Source: Betaproteobacteria bacterium RIFCSPLOWO2_02_FULL_66_14 | GTDB lineage: Bacteria; Pseudomonadota; Gammaproteobacteria; Burkholderiales; SG8-39 | Reading direction: 5' to 3' | Length of the DNA: 37,688 bases | Assembly: GCA_001770475.1 (NCBI GenBank) | Contig: MERB01000059.1 | Span: forward strand, 8,955 to 46,642 | Part shown: piece by piece, positions 1 to 6,875 of the stretch | Layout: each line of letters opens with the position of its first letter | How positions within the stretch are numbered: the first letter of the stretch is position 1 | The notes under the pieces: model-generated | The model's database searches: none | Seen by the model: the letters and a program-made list of their open reading frames with translations, nothing else | What the model was told of the DNA's origin: nothing | Program-made: the position numbers and the translations under genes

Positions 1-149
1 TCGCCGTAGATCGCCAGTCCCGAATGCTCCGCCCGGATTCCCGACGCGCGCGCCGCGTCTCCGGCGGTGGCGCCGTGCTCGAGTTCGAGCGTGACGGCTT
101 GGTGCCGATCCGGCCACGCGCAAACGACCTCAACCCGCAGCAGGCCCAT
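1..149 (-). CDS. rnfH: RnfH family protein, N-terminal part only (cut by window edge)
   Basis: The first 49 or so residues of a small ubiquitin-like RnfH/RatB protein are visible and the rest lies outside the window. The start reads [17 protein letters not shown], which matches the family opening (a short beta strand 'VEVVxAxPxxQ' followed by 'xxLxLxxGATxxDA'). The exact function of the family is unsettled. It is found beside ratA and, in other bacteria, with the Rnf electron-transport complex. The ATG at 147-149 lies inside the end of ratA and overlaps it by 20 bases, so the two genes are probably translated together. The ratA-rnfH order, divergent from smpB, is common in Proteobacteria and supports the call. 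Confidence 0.8.
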   Translation of the reverse strand, partial: MGLLRVEVVCAWPDRHQAVTLELEHGATAGDAARASGIRAEHSGLAIYG

Positions 150-573
150 CGAGTTGCGTCGCGCGCCGGGTGAACGCGTCCACCATCGTGTTCGCGATCT
201 GCTCGAACAGCGGGTCCAGGGCGCGCGCGAGCAGGCGGTTCGAGAACTCGTAGCCGAGCGAAAACTCGATCCTCGCCGCATGCCGTCCGAGCGGCTTGAA
301 TCGCCAGTGCGCGGAAAATCGCCGGAACGGCCCCTCGAGCAGTTTCATGTCGATCGATTCGTTTTCTCGATCGACGTTTTCGGTGGTAAAGGACTGCTTC
401 AGCCCGCGCAGCCCTGCAGTGAGCGTCGCCACCGTGCGATGCGGCGAGCGCTCGCGGACCTTCGCGGCGAGACACCAGGGAAGAAATTCCGGGTACGACT
501 CGATGTCCTGCACCAGTGCGTACAGTTCGGCTGCGGCGCACTCGACGATCGCCGACCGGCTGATGCGCTTCAT
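130..573 (-). CDS. ratA: RatA / COQ10-like START-domain protein
   Basis: This 147-residue protein belongs to the polyketide cyclase/START-like family of RatA and Coq10. In E. coli, RatA (PasT) has been described as an inhibitor of 70S ribosome assembly. Homologues are also linked to ubiquinone binding and respiration, so the role here is uncertain. The N-terminus ([21 protein letters not shown]) followed by a '[12 protein letters not shown]' segment is diagnostic of the family, and the length is normal. It overlaps the following rnfH by 20 bases. It is divergent from smpB with only 20 bases between the start codons, so its promoter must be inside smpB or in that tiny gap. Confidence 0.9.
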   Translation of the reverse strand: MKRISRSAIVECAAAELYALVQDIESYPEFLPWCLAAKVRERSPHRTVATLTAGLRGLKQSFTTENVDRENESIDMKLLEGPFRRFSAHWRFKPLGRHAARIEFSLGYEFSNRLLARALDPLFEQIANTMVDAFTRRATQLDGPAAG

Positions 574-593
574 GGGAGAATTCCGCCCCTGCC

Positions 594-1037
594 ATGGCCA
601 TCGTCCAGAACCGCAAGGCGTTCCACGACTACTTCATCGAAGAGCGCTTCGAGGCCGGGCTCGTGCTCGAAGGCTGGGAGGTCAAGGCGATCCGCGCCGG
701 GCGCGCGCAGATCGGCGATGCCTACGTGATCGCCAAGGACAACGCGCTCTGGCTGATCGGCGCGCACGTCAGTCCGCTCACCACGGCCTCGACGCACGTC
801 AACCCCGACCCGACGCGCAGCCGCAAGCTGCTGTTGCATGGCGATCAGATCCGCCGCCTGCTCGGCCAGGTGAAGCAGCGCGGCTACGCATTGATCGCGC
901 TCGACCTGCACTACACCAAGGGGCGCATCAAGGCCGACATCGGACTGGCGCGCGGCAAGCTCAAGCACGACAAGCGCGAAGCCGAACGCGATCGCGAGTG
1001 GCAGCGGGAAAAACAGCGCACGCTGCGCAGTCGCTGA
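594..1037 (+). CDS. smpB: SsrA-binding protein SmpB
   Basis: SmpB binds tmRNA (SsrA) and carries it to stalled ribosomes for trans-translation. The 147-residue protein has the family start ([17 protein letters not shown]), the central '[16 protein letters not shown]' and '[25 protein letters not shown]' blocks, and a basic C-terminal tail rich in Lys, Arg and Glu (residues about 120-147). That tail is expected to enter the empty mRNA channel. It is divergent from ratA, a common proteobacterial arrangement. A purine-rich GGGAG lies about 15 bases before the ATG. A terminator-like hairpin overlaps the stop codon. The ssrA RNA gene is not next to it in this window. Confidence 0.97.
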   Translation: MAIVQNRKAFHDYFIEERFEAGLVLEGWEVKAIRAGRAQIGDAYVIAKDNALWLIGAHVSPLTTASTHVNPDPTRSRKLLLHGDQIRRLLGQVKQRGYALIALDLHYTKGRIKADIGLARGKLKHDKREAERDREWQREKQRTLRSR

Positions 1038-1059
1038 GCGGCGCCGCCTGCGGTTTTTT
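1026..1059 (+). terminator. Probable Rho-independent terminator after smpB
   Basis: CGCAG (1026-1030) pairs with CTGCG (1048-1052). The self-complementary GCGGCGCCGC (1038-1047) lies between them, and a run of six T follows at 1054-1059. The outer stem begins inside the last codons of smpB and the hairpin contains the TGA. The loop geometry is not ideal, so this is moderate support only. Confidence 0.5.
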
Positions 1060-1109
1060 CCCCGAACGTCTTCGCACGAAACTCTCCGCCTTTCGTCGAC
1101 GATCGTATT

Positions 1110-1910
1110 TTATCCGCGCGACGCAGCGCTGCCGGAAGCGCCGAGCTGCCTCGCGCGCTCGTAGAAGCAGATCGCCGCTGCCGCGGCGACGTTGAGCGAC
1201 TCGCCGCTTCCGGGCATCGGGATCGTGACCCCTTGCGTTGCCGCAGCCGCGAGCGCCGGGCTCACGCCCTGCCCTTCGCCGCCGAATATCCAGCCGACGC
1301 GGCCTCGCAGGTCTGCCTGCTCCAGCGGCAGCCCATCGCGCGCGACGGTACAGATGAGCGTGCCGCCGAAACGCGCGACCGCCTGGATCAGGTCCGCACT
1401 GCTGGCGATGCGAAGCGCGAATTGCGCCCCCATGCCGGCCCGCAGCGCCCTGGGCGACCACGCGTCGGCGCAGCCCGCCCCCAGCACCACGTCGGTCACG
1501 GCGAAAGCTGCCGCGCTGCGCAGAATCGCCCCCACGTTACCCGAGTCCTGCACGCCGTCGAGGAACACGCAGGCCGTGGAATCCCGCGGATCGAAGCTGC
1601 GCTCCGGCAGATCGATTTCGGCGGCGACGCCGACCGGGGTTTCGGTGTCGACGATCGCCGCGAACAGCGAATCGGACAGCACGATCGGCGGGCGCCCGTG
1701 GCGCGCGGCGAGCGCTGCGATTTCGCGTTTCGACTGCCCGCTTTCGCTGACGATCAGCGTCTGCAACCTGCCTCCGCCGTCGAGGCAAGCCGCGACCAGG
1801 TGCAGGCCTTCGATCATCGCGCGCCGCTCGATGCGGCGTGCGCGCCGCGATTCGCCGAGCTTGCGCCAGCGCCGCACGCGAGGGTTCTGACGCGACCCGA
1901 TGATGCTCAT
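1110..1910 (-). CDS. TrmH-family (SpoU) RNA 2'-O-methyltransferase
   Basis: This 266-residue SPOUT-fold methyltransferase is expected to transfer a methyl group from S-adenosylmethionine to a ribose 2'-OH in rRNA or tRNA. It has an N-terminal substrate-binding part (MSIIGSRQNPRVRRWRKL, residues 1-100). The three SpoU motifs follow: 'GNVGAILRSAAAF' (motif 1), 'IFGGEGQGVSP' (motif 2) and 'IPMPGSGESLNVAAAAAI' (motif 3, the knot). The architecture resembles RlmB and TsnR, but the target cannot be read from sequence. The chosen ATG (1908-1910) shares bases with the senA stop codon (ATGA), so translation is probably coupled to senA. In related betaproteobacteria I recall this gene directly after rnhB; here three genes lie between them. 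Confidence 0.88.
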   Translation of the reverse strand: MSIIGSRQNPRVRRWRKLGESRRARRIERRAMIEGLHLVAACLDGGGRLQTLIVSESGQSKREIAALAARHGRPPIVLSDSLFAAIVDTETPVGVAAEIDLPERSFDPRDSTACVFLDGVQDSGNVGAILRSAAAFAVTDVVLGAGCADAWSPRALRAGMGAQFALRIASSADLIQAVARFGGTLICTVARDGLPLEQADLRGRVGWIFGGEGQGVSPALAAAATQGVTIPMPGSGESLNVAAAAAICFYERARQLGASGSAASRG

Positions 1911-3193
1911 GCGGAATCGAGCGCGCAGGTGCGAAAGCCGGCGAACACGTCGGCGCGATCCGGGAGGAAGAAATTGCGGTAGGTCGAATAGGCGATCCGC
2001 GGAGAAGTCGCGAAGGCGCCGCCCCTGAGAACTTTGTGCGTCCCGAACCACGGCTCGGAGTATTCGCGGTAAGGGTCGGGTGAAAACCCGGGATAGGGAC
2101 CGAAGGGGCTTGCAGTCCATTCCCAGACGTTGCCGATCAGCTGCCGCACTCCCATGGCACTGTCGCCCTCCGGATACGCGTGCACGCTTGCCGGACAAGC
2201 GTGCTGCAGATTGGCGCGGCGTGGCGTCCACGGTTCGTCACCCCAGGGATGGCGGCGCCTGCGTCCGGCGATCGGGTCCCAGCTCGCGGCAAATTCCCAT
2301 TCCGCCTCGGTCGGAAGGCGGCGAGTGGCATAACGGCAATAGGCCCGGGCCTCGAACCAGTTCACGTGGGTTACCGGTTCGTCCGGCGGGAGATCGATCC
2401 AGCGATCGAATCGGCGCAGCTGCCACGCGCCGTGCCGCCGGTTCCAGTAAAGCGGTTGCCGCCGATCCGCCGACGCGAGCCAACGCCACCCCGATTCACA
2501 CCAGAGTTCGCGCCGTCGGTAGCCATCTGCTTGCACGAACGCGGCGAATTCCGCGTTGCTCACCGCGACTCGCGACAGGCGGAACGGCCGAACCCGCACC
2601 GGGTGCGCCCATTTCTCGTTGTCGAAGGCAAACACCGCCGATGGCGCTTCGCCCAGTTCCAGCGGACCGCCCGCGATCTCGGCGTCGCCCGCCCGGAGAT
2701 CGCCGATCGGATGCTCGGGAACCTCCAGCGCGGGCGCCTCGTAGCCAAGCGTCTGGCGCGTGTAGTGAAAGGCCTCGGCGTGCATGTCCTCGTGCCGGAC
2801 CGCGAGCCGCGCGAAGTACGCGTCGTCGCTGCTGCAGCGGGCGGCGAGCCGATCCTCGGTGCGCCTACGGACTTCCTCGCAATAGCGCAGGGTGGCGTCG
2901 AACTCCGGCAGCGGCAGCGTCCAGCGCGTCGCGTGCGGCACGGTGGCCGAGTTGTAGAGCCGGTCGGCCTCGGGCACAATCGATTCGCCTCTCGCGGCGG
3001 AGAACCGGTCTTCGTCGAGACGGCGCAGGCACCAGTACTCCTGAAACCAACCCACGTGACCCACTTCCCAGCGCGGCGGATTGACGATCGCGAGGCGAGG
3101 ACCGAACTCGCGCGCGCCTCCGAGATCGCGTACGAGAATCAGCATTCGCTCGCGCGCCTCGCGCAATTCGGTGGCCAGGGCGGCGCTCGTCAT
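1907..3193 (-). CDS. senA: Selenoneine synthase SenA (EgtB-like non-haem iron enzyme)
   Basis: SenA forms the C-Se bond between hercynine and a selenosugar, leading to selenoneine. The 428-residue protein has the two-domain plan of EgtB/OvoA enzymes. An N-terminal DinB-like helical domain carries the probable iron ligands His46 (in 'EVGHVGWFQEYW'), His134 and His138 (in 'RHEDMHAEAF'). A C-terminal formylglycine-generating-enzyme-like domain carries 'PVTHVNWFEARAYC', 'RLPTEAEWEFAA', 'GNVWEWTASPFGPYPGF' (354-370) and 'KVLRGGAFATSPR'. By domain content alone it could be an EgtB-type ergothioneine sulfoxide synthase. The adjacent divergent senB is the reason for calling SenA. ATG 3191-3193 was chosen because it gives the family N-terminus; no strong ribosome-binding site is visible. 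The gene ends in an ATGA overlap with the methyltransferase. Confidence 0.85.
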   Translation of the reverse strand: MTSAALATELREARERMLILVRDLGGAREFGPRLAIVNPPRWEVGHVGWFQEYWCLRRLDEDRFSAARGESIVPEADRLYNSATVPHATRWTLPLPEFDATLRYCEEVRRRTEDRLAARCSSDDAYFARLAVRHEDMHAEAFHYTRQTLGYEAPALEVPEHPIGDLRAGDAEIAGGPLELGEAPSAVFAFDNEKWAHPVRVRPFRLSRVAVSNAEFAAFVQADGYRRRELWCESGWRWLASADRRQPLYWNRRHGAWQLRRFDRWIDLPPDEPVTHVNWFEARAYCRYATRRLPTEAEWEFAASWDPIAGRRRRHPWGDEPWTPRRANLQHACPASVHAYPEGDSAMGVRQLIGNVWEWTASPFGPYPGFSPDPYREYSEPWFGTHKVLRGGAFATSPRIAYSTYRNFFLPDRADVFAGFRTCALDSA

Positions 3194-3226
3194 GGTGATG
3201 ATCCAGTCTAATCGTTTGCACCGGCC
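3194..3226. promoter_or_regulatory. 33-bp divergent senA/senB start region
   Basis: Only 33 bases separate the senA ATG from the senB GTG, too few for two independent promoters. A -10-like TCTAAT lies at 3207-3212 on the plus strand, but no convincing -35 element sits at the right distance. Neither start has a clear Shine-Dalgarno sequence. Promoters for one or both genes may lie inside the opposite coding sequence. Confidence 0.25.
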
Positions 3227-4189
3227 GTGAAAATCGCGCTCGTCACGCCGGCGCGCGCCGGCGCCCGAAGCGGCAACCGCCACACGGCGCTTCGCTGGGC
3301 CGCGTTTCTGCGCGCTGCAGGGCATCGTGTCACGGTCGCGCAGGGGTGGCGAGCCGATGCGCCGACGGACATGATGCTCGCGCTGCACGCGCGCAGGAGC
3401 CACGCATCGATTCGCGCCTTTCATTCGGCGCACCCGTCGCGGCCCTTGGTTCTGGCGCTCACCGGAACCGACATCTACCGCGACGTCCGCAGCTCGCCGG
3501 AAGCACGCGCTTCGCTCGAAATGGCGAGCCGCTTCATCGTCCTGCAGCCGGAGGCGCTGCGTGAGCTGCCGCAGCGGCTTCGCGCCAGGGCCGGCGTCGT
3601 CGTCCAGTCGAGCGCGACGCGCCTGCGGCATGCGCCCGTGCGTCGCGGTTTTCGCGTCTGCGTGATCGGGCATTTGCGCGAGGAGAAAGATCCCCTGCGC
3701 GCGTTCGCGGCGCTGCCCTATTTGCCGCAGCACCTGGGGATCGAGCTGCTCCAACTCGGCGAGGCGCTCGATCCCGGTCTGGCACGGACCGCGCGATCGG
3801 CCACGCGAGCCGAACCCCGCTATCGCTGGCTCGGCGGACTGCAGCACGCGCGCGCCCTGCGCTGGCTCGCCTCGAGCCACGCGATGGTGATCAGCTCGAC
3901 CATGGAAGGCGGCGCCAACGTCGTTTCGGAGGCGATCCGGATCGGCGTTCCGGTGATCGCGTCCAGGATCCCCGGAAACGTCGGTCTGCTGGGCGCGGAC
4001 TATCCGGCGTATTACCGCACCGGGAACGAGCGCGCGCTGGCGTCTCTGATCCGACGCGCGGCGACGGACCGCCGCTTCTATGGCGGGCTGAAGGCGCGGA
4101 TTGCGCACCTTCGATCGATGGTTGCACCCGAATCCGAGGCGCGGATGCTGCTCAGGGCGCTATTTCGCGGCGATCGCGGCAGCGTTTGA
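3227..4189 (+). CDS. senB: Selenosugar synthase SenB (GT4-like glycosyltransferase)
   Basis: In the published sen pathway, SenB joins selenophosphate to a UDP-sugar to make a selenosugar, the selenium donor for SenA. The 320-residue protein is a GT-B-fold enzyme. It has an N-terminal half starting MKIALVTPA with 'GARSGNRHTALRWAAFLRA' (residues 12-30) and 'LTGTDIYRDVRSS' (78-90). The C-terminal nucleotide-sugar half has 'VIGHLREEKDPLRAF' (146-160) and the GT4 E-x7-E signature Glu227/Glu235 in 'MEGGANVVSEAI'. These blocks match the family found next to SenA in betaproteobacteria. The start is GTG. The gene is divergent from senA and converges with the transporter gene, with five bases between the stop codons. 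A generic glycosyltransferase role is possible but less likely in this context. Confidence 0.85.
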   Translation: MKIALVTPARAGARSGNRHTALRWAAFLRAAGHRVTVAQGWRADAPTDMMLALHARRSHASIRAFHSAHPSRPLVLALTGTDIYRDVRSSPEARASLEMASRFIVLQPEALRELPQRLRARAGVVVQSSATRLRHAPVRRGFRVCVIGHLREEKDPLRAFAALPYLPQHLGIELLQLGEALDPGLARTARSATRAEPRYRWLGGLQHARALRWLASSHAMVISSTMEGGANVVSEAIRIGVPVIASRIPGNVGLLGADYPAYYRTGNERALASLIRRAATDRRFYGGLKARIAHLRSMVAPESEARMLLRALFRGDRGSV

Positions 4190-4194
4190 ACGTT

Positions 4195-5088
4195 TCAGGT
4201 CGCGGCAAGGCGCGCCCTGCGGAATCCGATCCATTCGTTCGCAAGCAAGGCCCCCAATACCATGGCGGCGCCCGCGAGCGCCAGCTCGGTCGGCGTCTCG
4301 CCTACCCCGAGCCACACCCAGAGCGGCGCGAGGATGGTCTCGATGAGCGCCAGCAGCCCGATCTCGCTTGCAGGCAGGTAGCGCGTTGCGCGTGTCATCA
4401 GCACGCATCCGAGTCCGAGCTGGACGGATCCCATCGCGGCGAGAAGCGACACGTCGCGCACGCCCGCTTCGAGCGGAAACGCAAACGCTGCCGCCACCGC
4501 CACTGAAATCAGTCCCGCGACCATCACTGCGGGGATCATGTCGACCGTGGCGTGCATCCGGCGCAGGACCACGAGATTCAGTGCGAATGCGACCGGCACG
4601 CCGAGGGCGAGCAGGTTGCCGAGGCTGCGGCCGGCGTCCAGGCCGTCCGCGAACATGAGCACGATTCCGCAAAGCGCGGCCGCGATCGCGAGCCAGGTGC
4701 GCCGCGGGACGCGCTCGCGCAGGAAGATCCAGGCGAACAGCGCGGCGAAGAACGGCCCGGTGCTCATCAGCACGAACGTGTTCGCGGCCGTATTGCGCAT
4801 CAGCGAATGAATGAAGAAGAAGAACGTCGCCGCGAGCAGCGCCCCGGCGAGGATTCCGGCGCCGCCGACCGCCCTGACCCGCGACCACGCCGCGCCGCGG
4901 TACATCACCCACAGGGCGGCGGAGACGAACACGACCATGAACGCAGAGCGCCAGAAGACGATCTCCCAGCCGTCCGTGATGGCGACGCTGCGAACGAAGA
5001 TTCCGCCCGTACTCCAGCAGAGCGCGGCGGCGACCATCAGCAGAATGCCCTTGCGGCGTGCGGCCGCGGATTGAACGAGCGGTTCCAT
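4195..5088 (-). CDS. EamA/DMT-family transporter
   Basis: This 297-residue inner-membrane protein of the drug/metabolite transporter superfamily has two EamA repeats and about ten predicted hydrophobic helices. The first repeat begins near residue 14 ('GILLMVAAALCWSTGGIFVRS') and contains 'NTAANTFVLMSTGPFFAALFAWIFLRERV'. The second contains 'LNLVVLRRMHATVDMIPAVM' and ends 'LLALIETILAPLWVWLGVGETP', the usual conserved closing element. The substrate cannot be read from sequence; family members move amino acids, nucleotides, sugars or drugs. It lies 46 bases after rnhB on the same strand and converges on senB. This makes export or uptake of selenoneine, or of a precursor, a testable guess. No Shine-Dalgarno sequence precedes the ATG at 5086-5088. 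Confidence 0.9.
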   Translation of the reverse strand: MEPLVQSAAARRKGILLMVAAALCWSTGGIFVRSVAITDGWEIVFWRSAFMVVFVSAALWVMYRGAAWSRVRAVGGAGILAGALLAATFFFFIHSLMRNTAANTFVLMSTGPFFAALFAWIFLRERVPRRTWLAIAAALCGIVLMFADGLDAGRSLGNLLALGVPVAFALNLVVLRRMHATVDMIPAVMVAGLISVAVAAAFAFPLEAGVRDVSLLAAMGSVQLGLGCVLMTRATRYLPASEIGLLALIETILAPLWVWLGVGETPTELALAGAAMVLGALLANEWIGFRRARLAAT

Positions 5089-5094
5089 GGCGGA

Positions 5095-5100
5095 ATTGTA
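5095..5100 (-). promoter_or_regulatory. Possible -10 element for the EamA transporter gene
   Basis: Read on the minus strand, TACAAT matches the sigma-70 -10 consensus at five of six positions. It ends six bases before the start codon, so a transcript from it would begin at or next to the ATG (leaderless). A small GCGG-CAAA-CCGC inverted repeat lies just upstream. There is no good -35 element. Confidence 0.25.
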
Positions 5101-5134
5101 ACGAGCGGTTTGCCGCGAACCCCGGCGGCGCTGC

Positions 5135-5728
5135 CTATCCGCGCCCGGCCTCGAGCGTTCGGCGTACCGGCGCAAAGGACCTGCGGTGGACCTCGCAGGC
5201 GCCGAATTGCCCGAGCAGGCGGACATGCTCGCGTGTCGGATAACCCTTGTGGCGATCAAACCCGTAGCGCGGGAAGCGGGCGTGCAGGCGAAGCATTTCC
5301 GCGTCGCGCGCGGTCTTCGCGAGGATCGAGGCGGCCGAGATCGCCGGGTGCAGCCGGTCGCCGTCGACGATCGCGCGGACCCGGCCCTCGATCGGCGGAC
5401 GGTGGCGGCCGTCGACCAGCACTTCGTCCGGCCGCAAGGCAAGGCCTTCCACCGCGCGGCGCATCGCAAGCAGGCTTGCCTGCAGGATATTGAGACGATC
5501 GATCTCCTCCACGGTAGCGAAGGCGATCTGCCAGTCGAGGGCGCGGCCGCGGATTTCCTCCGCCAGGCGCGCGCGCAGCGCCGCGCTCAGCAGCTTGGAA
5601 TCGGCGAGCCCGATGATCGGCTGCGCGGCATCGAGAATCACGGCGGCGGCGAAGACCGGCCCCGCGATCGGGCCGCGCCCGGCCTCGTCGACGCCGCAGA
5701 TCGCGGCGCGCGATTCAGGCGCGTTCAC
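5135..5728 (-). CDS. rnhB: Ribonuclease HII
   Basis: RNase HII cuts the RNA strand of RNA-DNA hybrids and starts removal of single ribonucleotides from DNA. The 197-residue protein shows '[15 protein letters not shown]' near residue 11, where Asp14 and Glu15 are metal ligands. It also has '[15 protein letters not shown]', 'EVLVDGRH' and '[14 protein letters not shown]', all typical of the family. The best start is GTG at 5726-5728, which overlaps the end of lpxB by 14 bases. Upstream ATGs would extend the protein into lpxB without family similarity. The lpxA-lpxB-rnhB order is widely conserved. Confidence 0.95.
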   Translation of the reverse strand: MNAPESRAAICGVDEAGRGPIAGPVFAAAVILDAAQPIIGLADSKLLSAALRARLAEEIRGRALDWQIAFATVEEIDRLNILQASLLAMRRAVEGLALRPDEVLVDGRHRPPIEGRVRAIVDGDRLHPAISAASILAKTARDAEMLRLHARFPRYGFDRHKGYPTREHVRLLGQFGACEVHRRSFAPVRRTLEAGRG

Positions 5729-6875
5729 CGTCGAGCACCCGCAGTACCGCATCGGCGGCCTTGCGGGCCGTGTCCTGGCGCAGCGTGCGATGAATTTCAT
5801 GGAATCGTTCGATCTGCCGGCGCTGCGCCTCCCCGTCTTCGAGAAGGCTCTTCACCGCCGCGGCGAGCGCCCCGGGGGTCGCCTCGCCCTGGACGAATTC
5901 CGGAATGAATTTCTCGCCCGCGAGGATGTTCGGCAACCCGATCTGCTTCAGGTAAATCATGCGACGCATCATCGCCCAGGTCACGGGCGACTGGCGATAC
6001 GCGATCACCATCGGCGTTTTGACGAGCGCCGCTTCGAGCGTCGCGGTGCCGCTTGCCACCAGCGCGACATCGGCCGCCGCGAGCGCTTCCTGCGAATGCC
6101 CGAACATCAGGGTCACCGCAAGCTCCCCGTCGCCGTGGCGGTGCAGCGCCTCTTCGAGCTGGGCGCGGGTCTCGCGCGTCGCGGTCGGGCAGACGAACGC
6201 AATTCCGGGCAGTTCCTGCTGCAGCAGACGCGCCGCGCGGACGAAGAGCTCACCCATGTAATGCAGCTCGGAGCGGCGGCTGCCGGGAAGCAACGCGATC
6301 ACGGGTCCCGATGCGGGCAGCCGAAGTTGCGCGCGCGCCTGCGCCCGGTCGCTTTCGAGCGGAATCACGTCGGCGAGCGGATGGCCGACGTAGGTCACGG
6401 GCACGCCGAGCTTCGCGTACAGTTCGGGTTCGAACGGGAACAGAGCGAGCAAATGCGTCACTGCGCGCGCGACGCGCCTGGCGCGCCAGGCGCGCCAGGC
6501 CCAGATCGACGGGCTGACGTAATGCACCGTGGGAATCCCGGATGCCTTGAGTCGGAGTTCGAGATCGAGATTGAAATCCGAGGAGTCGATGCCGATGAAC
6601 AGCGCGGGCCGCTCGTCGATCAGCTGCTGCGCAAGGGCCCTGCGCATCGCCGTGATCGCCCGGTACTGCCCGATCACTTCGGCGTAACCACGCACCGCGA
6701 GGCGATCGATCGAGTACAGGCTCCGCAGCCCCCGCTCGATCATCTTCGGGCCGCCGATTCCGGAAAACCGGATTCCGGGGCGTCGCGCGGCAAGCGCAGC
6801 CATCAGGTGAGCGCCGAGCAGGTCGCCCGAGGCCTCTCCGGCCACGATCGCTATGTGGGGCGCCGCCTCCGTCAC
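5715..6875 (-). CDS. lpxB: Lipid-A-disaccharide synthase
   Basis: LpxB is a peripheral membrane GT19 glycosyltransferase. It condenses UDP-2,3-diacylglucosamine with lipid X to give lipid A disaccharide 1-phosphate. The 386-residue protein starts with '[18 protein letters not shown]' and has 'FSGIGGPKM', 'GIDSSDFNL', '[10 protein letters not shown]', 'VGHPLAD', '[10 protein letters not shown]', '[10 protein letters not shown]' and '[16 protein letters not shown]', in the family order. GTG at 6873-6875 is the start and shares one base with the lpxA TAG. Codons around 6473-6500 contain a 14-base palindrome and a repeat of the same word. This reflects Trp-Arg-Ala codons, since the spacing to the next motif is unchanged relative to E. 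coli LpxB. Confidence 0.97.
   Translation of the reverse strand: MTEAAPHIAIVAGEASGDLLGAHLMAALAARRPGIRFSGIGGPKMIERGLRSLYSIDRLAVRGYAEVIGQYRAITAMRRALAQQLIDERPALFIGIDSSDFNLDLELRLKASGIPTVHYVSPSIWAWRAWRARRVARAVTHLLALFPFEPELYAKLGVPVTYVGHPLADVIPLESDRAQARAQLRLPASGPVIALLPGSRRSELHYMGELFVRAARLLQQELPGIAFVCPTATRETRAQLEEALHRHGDGELAVTLMFGHSQEALAAADVALVASGTATLEAALVKTPMVIAYRQSPVTWAMMRRMIYLKQIGLPNILAGEKFIPEFVQGEATPGALAAAVKSLLEDGEAQRRQIERFHEIHRTLRQDTARKAADAVLRVLDGERA

Noticed and set aside
1038-1109. ssrA (tmRNA) gene beside smpB
   Set aside because: Only 72 bases separate smpB from the next gene end, far too short, and no tRNA-like ends are visible.
1907-4108. Single 733-codon frame covering senA and running on opposite senB
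   Set aside because: The part upstream of 3193 lacks similarity to EgtB/SenA proteins and is antisense to senB; conserved sequence starts at the ATG at 3193.
6473-6500. 14-base palindrome CCTGGCGCGCCAGG at 6477-6490 followed by a repeated CGCGCCAGG
   Set aside because: It lies in codons for repeated Trp-Arg-Ala in LpxB, and the distance to the next conserved LpxB motif equals that of E. coli, so it is not an insertion or a clear regulatory repeat.
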